A stretch of DNA of 16,848 nt from the NCBI GenBank assembly GCA_027024125.1, contig JALVSV010000178.1, forward strand, positions 1 to 16,848, in the 5' to 3' direction. Positions within the stretch are counted from its first letter, which is position 1, and every line of letters begins with the position of its first letter. The position numbers were made by a program, and so were the translations under genes. The notes under the pieces are model-generated. The model was not told the origin of the DNA. It saw only the letters and a list, made by a program, of their open reading frames with translations, and did not search any database. Below, one piece after another: positions 6,862 through 15,207 of this stretch. This stretch comes from Methylothermaceae bacterium. GTDB taxonomy: Bacteria > Pseudomonadota > Gammaproteobacteria > Methylococcales > Methylothermaceae.

Positions 6862-6935
6862 AACAGATATGGCTATTCCGGTCCATTTTCAAGATACTTT
6901 GTTCCTTTACTTATGTATCTGAGGAAGGGGGCGCT

Positions 6936-8498
6936 TTGAGCCGTAGATTATTCAAGTCCACCGCTATTGTCGGCAGCATGACCCTGGTTTCGCGCGTATT
7001 GGGTTTTATCCGGGACGTGGTGATTGCATTGTTGTTTGGAGCCGATGCTGCTACCGATGCTTTCTTCGTTGCCTTCAAGATCCCCAATTTCTTGCGCCGC
7101 CTGTTTGCGGAAGGCGCTTTTTCCCAAGCCTTCGTGCCAGTGATGGCCGAATACAAGGAACAACGAGGCAGGGATGAACTGAAGCAATTACTCGACCGTA
7201 CTGCAGGTTCCCTGGCCCTGGTATTGATGGGTGTGACGATACTTGGCGTGGTGGGAGCTGCCTGGGTGATTTTGTTGTTTGCGCCGGGTTTTGCCCGCCA
7301 CGGGGAGCAATATGAACTGGCAGTGGAAATGCTGCGGATCACCTTTCCTTATCTCTTTTTCATCTCTTCCACGGCTCTGGCAGGTGGTATTCTCAACACG
7401 TTCAACCGTTTTGCAGTGCCCGCCTTCACGCCGGTACTACTCAATATATGTTTGATATCCGCAGCTTTCTGGTTGGCGCCCAGATTGCCTGAACCTGTCA
7501 CTGCATTGGCCTGGGGCGTGTTTGCCGCAGGTGCTCTGCAGTTGCTGTTCCAGTTCCCGGCATTGTGTCGGCTGAGATTGTTGCCGCGGCTTCGTTATGG
7601 TTTCCATGACCCCGGGGTGCGCAGGATCCTCAAGTTGATGTTGCCCGCCTTGTTCGGGGTCTCGGTGACTCAGATCAATCTGCTGATTGATACACTACTG
7701 GCATCATTCCTGCCCCACGGGAGTATCTCCTGGTTGTATTATTCGGATCGTCTGGTGGAATTTCCCCTGGGGGTGTTCGGTATCGCCCTGGCGACGGTGA
7801 TCCTGCCCAATCTGTCCAAGGACTGGTCCGCAGGTCACCACGAGGCATTTTCGTCCTCGATCGACTGGGGACTGCGCTGGGTGGCCCTGATCGGGCTGCC
7901 TGCGGCGGTGGGTTTGTTCGTGCTGGCCGAACCGATCCTGTCGACATTATTTCAGTACCGCTCCTTCACCGCCCACGACGTCCACATGGCAGGACTGAGC
8001 CTCATGGCCTATTCGATCGGGCTGGTGGGTTTCATCCTGGTCAAGATCCTGGTTCCGGGCTTTACCTCCAGGCAGGACACCCGCACCCCGGTGCGTTTCG
8101 GTGTCTATGCCATGGTGGTCAACCTGATCCTCAACCTCAGCCTGATCTGGACCCTGGCCCATGCTGGACTGGCTCTGGCGACCTCACTGGCGGCCTGTGT
8201 CAATGCCGGTCTTCTATTGGGAGGTTTACGAAAGAGCGGTGTCTATCGGCCATCCTCTGGATGGCGACTGTTTTTGTTGCAAGTGATATTGGCCAATATG
8301 GCGATGGCTGCAGTGCTGTACCAGTTTGCATGGAACCTGAATTGGACTGCATGGAAAATGCAGGATCGCTTGCTGCATCTGGCCCTATGGATTGGTATTG
8401 GAGGTGCTGTCTATTTAGGGGCATTGGTGATGTCAGGGATACATTTGAGTTTGCGAAAACTCAAAAAAAACGTAACAAACCAGCATCAGGAAAAATGA
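6936..8498 (+). CDS. murJ: MurJ, lipid II flippase
   Basis: MurJ flips the peptidoglycan precursor lipid II to the periplasmic face of the inner membrane. The 520-residue protein (E. coli 511) has about 14 membrane segments. The first 70 residues match E. coli almost word for word, including SRVLGFIRD, ATDAFFVAFKIPNFLRR and FAEGAFSQAFVP. The essential arginines of the first helix fall at 20 and 26. It starts at TTG (6936) behind GAGGAAGG; no ATG or GTG gives a better fit to the family start. It is divergent from mgtE. In many gammaproteobacteria ribF-ileS follows directly; here the next conserved gene is 5.7 kb away. The last codons cross an A8 run (8463-8470). Confidence 0.96.
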   Translation: MSRRLFKSTAIVGSMTLVSRVLGFIRDVVIALLFGADAATDAFFVAFKIPNFLRRLFAEGAFSQAFVPVMAEYKEQRGRDELKQLLDRTAGSLALVLMGVTILGVVGAAWVILLFAPGFARHGEQYELAVEMLRITFPYLFFISSTALAGGILNTFNRFAVPAFTPVLLNICLISAAFWLAPRLPEPVTALAWGVFAAGALQLLFQFPALCRLRLLPRLRYGFHDPGVRRILKLMLPALFGVSVTQINLLIDTLLASFLPHGSISWLYYSDRLVEFPLGVFGIALATVILPNLSKDWSAGHHEAFSSSIDWGLRWVALIGLPAAVGLFVLAEPILSTLFQYRSFTAHDVHMAGLSLMAYSIGLVGFILVKILVPGFTSRQDTRTPVRFGVYAMVVNLILNLSLIWTLAHAGLALATSLAACVNAGLLLGGLRKSGVYRPSSGWRLFLLQVILANMAMAAVLYQFAWNLNWTAWKMQDRLLHLALWIGIGGAVYLGALVMSGIHLSLRKLKKNVTNQHQEK

Positions 8499-8524
8499 CA
8501 CATTCAAGTAGGTTCTGAATTTCC

Positions 8525-11500
8525 ATGGAAAAAAGGCAATGTGGATCAAACTGGTTGCTGGTTTTGGGTTACGCGATATTGTTGGTCTATGGAACGCTGT
8601 TTCCGCTGGATCTTATCGATTCGGGCACAACGGTTGATTTACAGCAATTGTTCGACTGGGAGGGGGCTCGAAAAAGATTGTCCCTTTCGGATCTTTTGGT
8701 CAATCTCCTTGTTTATCTGCCCTGGGGGTATCTGTTGTGCCGGTGTCTTGCATGTCTGCACTGGACTTCAGCTTTTATCGTGACTGTTCTGGCTGGAACG
8801 GGCCTGAGCTTTGGTCTGGAGTTCATCCAACTCTACCTTCCTTCCAGGGTGACCTCTTTCAGTGACATCGTGCTGAACACTGTGGGTACGGCGCTTGGTG
8901 CCCTAGCTGCCATAAGCTTGCAGTTTCCTGCCATTAGCCGCGTTTTGCAGCAATTGAGAGAACGCTATGTGGTTCCGGGGGCATTGGGGGATCTTGGGAT
9001 TTTGGTGATTGGAATTTGGACTCTGTCAGAGTTGACCCCTTTGGTCCCTTCCCTGGATTTTGGCAATCTCAAACATGGATTCAAGCCATTTTATCTGGCA
9101 TTACAGAATCCTGAGCTCATTCAATGGCACAAGATGATGAGTTATCTCCTGAATTTATGTGCCTTGGGCCTGTTGCTGCGATGGATTCTAAGTTCTCAGG
9201 TGTATTTCTGGAGGTTATTCCTACTCGTTTTTGGTGGAGTTTTGCTGTTGAAGGTTCCGGTGGTGAGCCGTCAGTTGAGTATTGAAGCCTGCCTGGGATT
9301 TGCAGGGGCTGGGTTATGGTTGGTTTTACTTTCCGGAACAAGTTATCGTCGATGGATGCTATGGTTCGGAGGCATATGTTTAATAGCTGCAAGGATTCTT
9401 GAAGCCTTGGCTAAAGGTGATGGCATTGCATTGACGACGTATCCATTCAATTGGATACCTTTTGCTGGACAAGGCAATGGTGTCATCGGGCTCATAGATA
9501 TTCTTGTTGGTGTTTGGCCTTATCTAGCGCTGGCATTCTTTGCCCAGGTTGTTACTTCTTCCAGGTGGATACTCAATTTGGGTGCAATGGTAGTATTTTC
9601 TCTGGCTTTGTCTTTAGAGTGGCAACAACAATTCATTCCTGGACGTTATCCTGATGCCACGGATGCGTATCTGGCGCTTGCCGGCTGGTTGTTTGCCGGG
9701 TATTTCGTCCGTAGGAGGCAATCGGCCCCGAGATCTGATTATGAATATAAGGGCAGCAGGAAGAGAATGTATTCTTTGCCGTTTTGGATTTTTGGGGCGG
9801 TGGGGCTTGTGACGGTTGCTGGTGTGATTATATCCAAATTTCAGTCCAGATCTAACCCCTATGAAAACCACGAGGAACTGTTGTTTCCCGACCCATATGA
9901 ATTACGGCCTCCTTCCTTTGCACACTTTAGAATCGAGCATCCCCGCCTTCCGGTTCCCTCTCCAATAGAGGTATATGAGCTTCGTCAACGCAATCAGAGA
10001 TATCTGAATGTTCATCGTCGACGTGCCAGGGGTGGTCGAGGAGACTTCTTTTCTATTGCCCTAACCGGTCGCATTGATCCAACGACCATTGATCTTGCAG
10101 AAGTCACTCGTCGCCTTTTAGATTTGAATTACAGCTGGCGAGGCCATGAGCAGGCGATGCCAATCGCATTGGTCTATGATTGGCTGTATCCCCATTTTTC
10201 TCCAGAGCAGCGGAAGGCTTTACAGGGAAAGTTGGCAGAAGGGTGCCAGTACCTGATCCACCGTATCCGCCAGGAAGCGCTTTCCCCCTATAACGTCTAT
10301 CTCTACAACAGCCCTTTCCAGGCCTTGATGGCCGTGGCCATCGCCCTGTACGATGATCATCCCTATGGGGATCAATGCATGGCATTCACCTACGATCTGT
10401 GGAAGAACCGGATGTTACCGGTTTGGCGTCAGGTGATGGGCCGGAATGGCGGTTGGCACGAAGGGGGAGAATATGTCGGAATCGGGATAGGGCGCGCGGT
10501 CTACAGCCTCCCCTCGATGTGGCGAAAAGCCACCGGGGAGGATCTGTTCAAAACCGAGCCGGGAATCAGGGGCTTTCTCGACTTTCTGATCTATCGCTAT
10601 CGGCCGGATGGATTCCACATGCGTTGGGGCGATGGGGCCTTCTTCAATAAATGGGTGCCGCAGCGGTTCGCCTTGGCGCTGGAATACCGCGATCGCGCGG
10701 CCTATGGTTTTTTTGGTTGTCATCACCGGTTCGAACCCACCGCCTGGCCTTGGGGACCCCTGCCCGACGAGAGCCTGTGTGACCGCGATGCGTATAAATC
10801 CCTGCCATTACAAAAATTATTCGACGGGATTGGCATGGTGATCGCCCGCAGCGACTGGAGCGACGATGCCACCTACGTCACCTTCAAGGCCGGGGACAAT
10901 TACTGGTCGCACATGCATCTGGAGCAGGGGGCTTTCACGCTCTACAAAGGAGGGCCTCTGGCCATCGACAGCGGGTTGTATGGCCCCAAATATGGTGCCG
11001 ATCACCACATGAACTATAGTTATCAGACCATCGCCCACAATGTCATCACCGTCACCGACCCCGACGACACCGCCCTTCTGCCGGGAAAGGACAAGAAACC
11101 CCCGCGCCCCATAGCCAATGACGGGGGCCAGAGGCGGGTCGGTTCCGGCTGGGGGAAGAGGGCACCCATTGATCTACGGGAATGGCAGGAACTTTCGGTT
11201 ACCTATCATACCGGCCGCATCGCCCGTTATTTTGAGGGGAAAGGGATGGTGGTGGCGGTGGCAGAACTGACCCCGGCCTACACCAACCGACACTGTGGCC
11301 GGGGGGATGCCTTCACCCGCACCTGCCGGGTCTCCCGCTACTGGCGGACCTTCCTCTATGACAGAACCGAGGATGTGGTGGTGGTGTACGACGACATCAA
11401 GTCCACCGACCCTGACTTCGTTAAACGATCGCTGGTCCACTCCATCGAACGTCCCCGTCTGAGGCCGGGAGGCTTCCGGATCGAGGTTCCGCCCAAGCCG

Positions 11501-11929
11501 CTACTGCACAGGCAGGGTGGGACACTTGAGGTCGACGTCCTGTTTCCCCGGGATGCCTATCTCAATCCCGTGGGCGGAAGCGGATTCGAATTCTGGGTGG
11601 ATGGCAGGAACTACGATGGAAACGGGGAGGTCTGGCAAAAAGTCGCAAGGCTGAGAGAGCCCAGGCCCGAACCCGGCAGATGGCGGGTGGAGATCGTACC
11701 CCCGGAGAAGAGGAAGCGGGACCGTTTTCTGATGGTGCTCAGACCTTCCCTGTTGGGTGAGAGGAATCACACCCGGTTGGAGAGACTGCAGAGGGGGGGG
11801 AGCCTGGGTTGTCGCTTAAAGGGCCAAAACAGGACCGTCACCCTGCTATTCCCCGCCGATCGTGAAGGGGTTGTGATCGAAATGGATCGTGGCACTCCCA
11901 TTGATTTGACGGTGAGAGCGGGAGAGTGA
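8525..11929 (+). CDS. Fusion protein: polytopic membrane region with two VanZ-like units joined to a periplasmic heparinase II/III-type polysaccharide lyase
   Basis: The product has 1134 residues in one uninterrupted frame. The N-terminal part (1-437) has about 11-12 membrane segments. It contains the VanZ signature LEFIQLYLPSR...SDIVLNTVG (Glu99, Gln102, Arg108, Asp114, Asn118) and a second version, LEWQQQFIPGRYPDATD (Glu365, Gln368, Arg374). A basic loop, RRRQ...GSRKR (396-414), before the last helix (418-437) places the rest outside. Residues about 480-760 form the alpha/alpha-toroid part, with NSPFQALMAVA and GGWHEGGEY. Residues 765-1120 form the beta-sandwich, with WSHMHLEQGAF (His796, His798), IDSGLYG and HNVITV (His838, Asn839). 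This family eliminates uronic-acid polysaccharides such as heparan or alginate; the substrate here is unknown. It lies 26 bases after murJ without a clear ribosome site. G+C rises sharply from about base 10250. Confidence 0.85.
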   Translation: MEKRQCGSNWLLVLGYAILLVYGTLFPLDLIDSGTTVDLQQLFDWEGARKRLSLSDLLVNLLVYLPWGYLLCRCLACLHWTSAFIVTVLAGTGLSFGLEFIQLYLPSRVTSFSDIVLNTVGTALGALAAISLQFPAISRVLQQLRERYVVPGALGDLGILVIGIWTLSELTPLVPSLDFGNLKHGFKPFYLALQNPELIQWHKMMSYLLNLCALGLLLRWILSSQVYFWRLFLLVFGGVLLLKVPVVSRQLSIEACLGFAGAGLWLVLLSGTSYRRWMLWFGGICLIAARILEALAKGDGIALTTYPFNWIPFAGQGNGVIGLIDILVGVWPYLALAFFAQVVTSSRWILNLGAMVVFSLALSLEWQQQFIPGRYPDATDAYLALAGWLFAGYFVRRRQSAPRSDYEYKGSRKRMYSLPFWIFGAVGLVTVAGVIISKFQSRSNPYENHEELLFPDPYELRPPSFAHFRIEHPRLPVPSPIEVYELRQRNQRYLNVHRRRARGGRGDFFSIALTGRIDPTTIDLAEVTRRLLDLNYSWRGHEQAMPIALVYDWLYPHFSPEQRKALQGKLAEGCQYLIHRIRQEALSPYNVYLYNSPFQALMAVAIALYDDHPYGDQCMAFTYDLWKNRMLPVWRQVMGRNGGWHEGGEYVGIGIGRAVYSLPSMWRKATGEDLFKTEPGIRGFLDFLIYRYRPDGFHMRWGDGAFFNKWVPQRFALALEYRDRAAYGFFGCHHRFEPTAWPWGPLPDESLCDRDAYKSLPLQKLFDGIGMVIARSDWSDDATYVTFKAGDNYWSHMHLEQGAFTLYKGGPLAIDSGLYGPKYGADHHMNYSYQTIAHNVITVTDPDDTALLPGKDKKPPRPIANDGGQRRVGSGWGKRAPIDLREWQELSVTYHTGRIARYFEGKGMVVAVAELTPAYTNRHCGRGDAFTRTCRVSRYWRTFLYDRTEDVVVVYDDIKSTDPDFVKRSLVHSIERPRLRPGGFRIEVPPKPLLHRQGGTLEVDVLFPRDAYLNPVGGSGFEFWVDGRNYDGNGEVWQKVARLREPRPEPGRWRVEIVPPEKRKRDRFLMVLRPSLLGERNHTRLERLQRGGSLGCRLKGQNRTVTLLFPADREGVVIEMDRGTPIDLTVRAGE

Positions 11930-12000
11930 TGCGGCAGAAATCTCCCTTGTCCCCCTTTGTAGAATGTGGAATCCGAACAAGAGTGAAATCTCAGCGTCGG
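11930..12000. other. Convergent gap, no terminator seen
   Basis: The lyase fusion (+) and the EF-G-like gene (-) end 71 bases apart. I found no hairpin followed by a T-run in either direction. Confidence 0.4.
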
Positions 12001-14037
12001 TTACTGCCTGCCCGCCTCCTTCAGTCGCTTCTGAATTTCTGCCGAAACCGGCTGATAATGGGCAAACTCCATGGTGAAACTACCCTGACCTTCGGTCAGG
12101 GATTTGAGTGTGGATTCATAGTCCTGTAACTCGCTCAAGGGAACCTCTGCCTGTATCTGGATCCAGCCGTTGGGGAGTGCTTCGGTACTGCTGACCTTGC
12201 CTCTGCGGGAAGCCAGGTCGCCGGTGACATCACCCATATGGTTCTGGGGCGCTGTGACCGTAACCCTCATGATGGGTTCCAGTATGATCGGCTTTGCTTT
12301 CTCTACGGCATCCTGGAAGGCCTTTTTGCCGGCGGCGATGAAGGCGACTTCCTTGGAATCCACGGGGTGATGCTTGCCATCATAGACAATCACCTTGACA
12401 TCCTGGATCTGGAAACCCGCCACCAAACCTTCTGCCATGGCCTGACGTACACCTTTTTCCACCGCCGGTATGAACTGTCCGGGAATGGCGCCACCCACCA
12501 CCTGGTTGACGAATTCGAAGCCACTTCCTCGGGGCAATGGTTCAATTTTAAGAAACACCTCCCCGAACTGACCGGCACCACCGGTTTGTTTCTTATGCCG
12601 GTGATGCCCTTCGGCGGGGCGGGTGACGGTTTCACGATAGGGGATGCTGGGGGGATGGGTGGTGACTTCGATGTTGAACTGGTTCTGCAGGCGTTCCAGT
12701 ACCATCCTGAGGTGTAATGCACCCAAACCCCGGATGACCGTTTCGTTGGCCTCAGGATCGTGTTCGATGGCAAGACTCGGATCCTCCTCGGCCAGTTTGT
12801 GTAGCGCATCGGACAGTTTCTGCTCGTCCCCATGGCGGACCGGTTTGACGGCCAGGCCCACCATGGGCTTGGGTAATTCGATCGGTTCCAGATGGAAATA
12901 GTCCTCGTCGTGAGAGTCGTGCAGGACGGCGTCATAATGGATGGCTTCGACCTTGGCGACGGCGCACAGATCCCCTGGGATGGCTCGATCGATTTCGGTT
13001 TGTTGTTTACCCTGAAGCCGAAGCAGGTGATTGACCTTGAAAGGCTTGCGGCCATCACCAATGAATAGCTGGCTGTCTTTGCTTATGGTTCCCTGATGGA
13101 CCCGGAAGATGCCCAATTTTCCCACGAAGGGATCGACGTTGACCTTGAACACATGGGCGATGGCGTGCCTTGAAGGGTCTGGGGTGACTTCGACAGGCTT
13201 TGCGGCTTCTCCCTCGCCAAGATAGAACTGGGGAGGATTGCCTTCCAAAGGGTTGGGCATCAGTTCGGCAAAAATCTGCAGTAGCTCTTTGATACCAGCG
13301 CCGGTGCGGGCGGAAACGAAACAGACCGGGATCAGATGATTTTCCCTCAGTGCCCGTTCGAAGGGGTCGTGCAGTTGCTGAGGCTGTAATTCCTGGCCCT
13401 GTTCCAGATAGATTTCCATCAACGCTTCGTCCACTTCCACCACTTGATCCACCAGGGCTGCATGAGCTTCTTCCACAGATGAAAAATCGGTTGTCTCACC
13501 GCTGGGCTGGAAATAGCAGTCGATTACTTTGTTGCCGTGGCTGGCTGGCAGGTTGAGAGGGAGACATTCGGTACCGAATGTTGAACGTACCTGTTCGAGT
13601 ACTTCGGCAAGGTCGGCATTGGCAAGATCGATCTTATTGATAATCACCAACCGGCAAAGTTTTCTCTGTTTGGCGACCTCCATCAGCCTTTGACCTACTG
13701 TTTCCGGACCCTGGCTGGCATCGACCACCAGGGCTGCAGTATCGACTGCAGGCAGTACGCTCAGAGTTCGGCCAATGAGGTCGGGATAACCAGGCGTGTC
13801 GATCAAGTGAATACGCGTACTCTGGTGTTCCAGATGACAGAGGGATGGGATCAATGAGTGGCCTAGCTGTTTCTCCAAAGGATCGAAATCACATACCGTG
13901 TTGCCTTTGGCCACCTCTCCCTTTTGCGGCGTGGCGCCACCAAGATGAAGCAATGACTCGATGAGCTCGGTTTTTCCGCTGCCAACATTGCCGACTAACG
14001 CGATATTGCGGATGGATTGAGTGTCGTATTCGGACAT
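12001..14037 (-). CDS. EF-G-like translational GTPase (EF-G paralogue, PRK12740/FusA2 type)
   Basis: The chosen ATG (14037-14035) follows GGGGGGAAAG and gives 678 residues beginning MSEYDTQSIRNIALVGNVGS. An upstream in-frame ATG at 14181 would add 48 unrelated residues. G1 is GNVGSGKT (16-23), G3 DTPGYPD (80-86), G4 NKID (134-137) and G5 SARTG. Domain II follows (HVFKVNVDPFVGKLGIFRVHQG), then domains III-V with IPYRETVTRPAEG, GGAGQFGEVFLKIEPL, IPAVEKGVRQAMAEG and EPIMRVTVTAPQNHMGDVTGDLASRRG. The catalytic His of EF-G (DTPGH) is Tyr84, and the switch I R-G-I-T is L-G-H-S. Similar changes occur in EF-G2-type paralogues, as far as I recall. It probably acts on ribosomes, but whether in elongation, recycling or stress is unknown. 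It stands alone on the minus strand. Confidence 0.88.
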   Translation of the reverse strand: MSEYDTQSIRNIALVGNVGSGKTELIESLLHLGGATPQKGEVAKGNTVCDFDPLEKQLGHSLIPSLCHLEHQSTRIHLIDTPGYPDLIGRTLSVLPAVDTAALVVDASQGPETVGQRLMEVAKQRKLCRLVIINKIDLANADLAEVLEQVRSTFGTECLPLNLPASHGNKVIDCYFQPSGETTDFSSVEEAHAALVDQVVEVDEALMEIYLEQGQELQPQQLHDPFERALRENHLIPVCFVSARTGAGIKELLQIFAELMPNPLEGNPPQFYLGEGEAAKPVEVTPDPSRHAIAHVFKVNVDPFVGKLGIFRVHQGTISKDSQLFIGDGRKPFKVNHLLRLQGKQQTEIDRAIPGDLCAVAKVEAIHYDAVLHDSHDEDYFHLEPIELPKPMVGLAVKPVRHGDEQKLSDALHKLAEEDPSLAIEHDPEANETVIRGLGALHLRMVLERLQNQFNIEVTTHPPSIPYRETVTRPAEGHHRHKKQTGGAGQFGEVFLKIEPLPRGSGFEFVNQVVGGAIPGQFIPAVEKGVRQAMAEGLVAGFQIQDVKVIVYDGKHHPVDSKEVAFIAAGKKAFQDAVEKAKPIILEPIMRVTVTAPQNHMGDVTGDLASRRGKVSSTEALPNGWIQIQAEVPLSELQDYESTLKSLTEGQGSFTMEFAHYQPVSAEIQKRLKEAGRQ

Positions 14038-14214
14038 ATCGCTTTCCCCCCTGAATAAATTAACTGTAAGACCTGAGCGGCTTCTTTTTGGGTGCGACCA
14101 GAAGTAGAAGCTGTTTAAGTCGATGTTACCATTGGAATGTGATTGGAATACAGCCCTGGAACCTGTTGGAGTGTAGATCATGACGACATTCTCACCATCA
14201 CGTTAGACTGAATT

Positions 14215-14223
14215 TGCTAAAAT
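14215..14223 (+). promoter_or_regulatory. Possible extended -10 promoter of ribF-ileS
   Basis: TGCTAAAAT (TG-n-TAAAAT) lies 27 bases before the ribF ATG, within TTTGCTAAAAT. The -35 is poor. There is no room for an FMN riboswitch between it and ribF. Confidence 0.45.
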
Positions 14224-14250
14224 GCGCGATTTGGCGATCCTTATGGCAGA

Positions 14251-15207
14251 ATGCAACTAATCCAAGGCCTTAGACAGACTCCCTCGTCGGGAACCGTAGC
14301 CACTATCGGCACCTTCGATGGGGTCCATTTGGGTCATAGATATGTCATCGATCGGTTGGCAGAAGAGGGGAAAAGGTTTGGACTGCCGGTCACCGTGGTA
14401 CTGTTCGAGCCCCAACCCCGGGAGTACTTCACGGGTTCTGCGGCCCCGGCCCGTTTGACTCGTTTAAGGGAAAAGCTGATTCATCTAAAACAATTGCCGG
14501 TGGACCAGGTATTGTTGTTGCGTTTCAATCGCCGACTGGCGGCCTTGTCGGCATTGGATTTCATCAACCGCGTGCTGGTTGATGGTTTGGGAGTCAGGCA
14601 TTTGGTGGTGGGAGATGATTTTCGCTTCGGGTGTAACCGCGAAGGCGACTTCAAATTGTTAGAGGAGGCCGGTAAACATCATGGATTCGATGTGGTTTCC
14701 ACTCCCTCCTTTACCATAGAGGGTGTCAGGGTCAGCAGTACCCGGATTCGTGAGGCCTTGGAAAGTGGACAATTGGCCAAGGCGGCGCGTTACCTGGGGC
14801 GGACCTATTCCATGTGCGGGCGGGTGAGTGCCGGTCAGAAGCGGGGACGGGATCTGGGCTTTCCCACGGCTAATCTGAATCTTTTCCGCCGCAAGAGTCC
14901 GATCAGTGGCGTATTCGCGGTCACGGTAGCAGGTGTCGATGGGGGTTCCTTGCCTGGTGTGGCCAATGTTGGGGTACGCCCCACTATCGAGGGAAGTGCG
15001 ACAAAGGTGCTGTTGGAGGTGCATCTGTTCGATTTCGATGGCGATCTTTATGGCCGTCAGCTGGAAGTGTTTTTTCAGCATAAAATACGCGAGGAACACC
15101 GTTTCACCTCAGTCGAGGCATTGCGGGAACAAATACAGATAGATGTGGCCAAGGCCCGTCAATTGTTGAAATCTCAGGAAAACCAATGGACTACAAGAAC
15201 ACTCTGA
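14251..15207 (+). CDS. ribF: Bifunctional riboflavin kinase / FMN adenylyltransferase
   Basis: RibF phosphorylates riboflavin to FMN and adenylates FMN to FAD in the cytoplasm. The 318 residues match the family length. The N-terminal nucleotidyltransferase has [10 protein letters not shown] (20-29), [15 protein letters not shown] and [10 protein letters not shown]. The C-terminal kinase has [33 protein letters not shown] and the catalytic Glu in [15 protein letters not shown]. The ATG at 14251 has only a weak ribosome site (GGCAGA). Its end overlaps the ileS start by 22 bases, so the two are co-transcribed, as is usual in gammaproteobacteria. murJ, its common upstream partner, is separated here by two other genes. 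Confidence 0.97.
   Translation: MQLIQGLRQTPSSGTVATIGTFDGVHLGHRYVIDRLAEEGKRFGLPVTVVLFEPQPREYFTGSAAPARLTRLREKLIHLKQLPVDQVLLLRFNRRLAALSALDFINRVLVDGLGVRHLVVGDDFRFGCNREGDFKLLEEAGKHHGFDVVSTPSFTIEGVRVSSTRIREALESGQLAKAARYLGRTYSMCGRVSAGQKRGRDLGFPTANLNLFRRKSPISGVFAVTVAGVDGGSLPGVANVGVRPTIEGSATKVLLEVHLFDFDGDLYGRQLEVFFQHKIREEHRFTSVEALREQIQIDVAKARQLLKSQENQWTTRTL

Noticed and set aside
6814..6935. Mg2+ riboswitch upstream of mgtE
   Set aside because: Only 122 bases separate the divergent genes and the likely promoter leaves about 35 bases of leader, too short for an M-box type element.
12390..13061. 223-codon frame inside the EF-G-like gene, same strand, another frame
   Set aside because: It overlaps conserved EF-G domains, and its composition (many Ser, Arg, Trp, Pro) is that of an off-frame reading.
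14038..14250. FMN riboswitch upstream of ribF, or an N-terminal extension of the EF-G-like gene to 14181
   Set aside because: The ribF leader after the likely promoter is about 20 bases. The 48 extra residues match no EF-G start, and a strong purine-rich ribosome site precedes the ATG at 14037.
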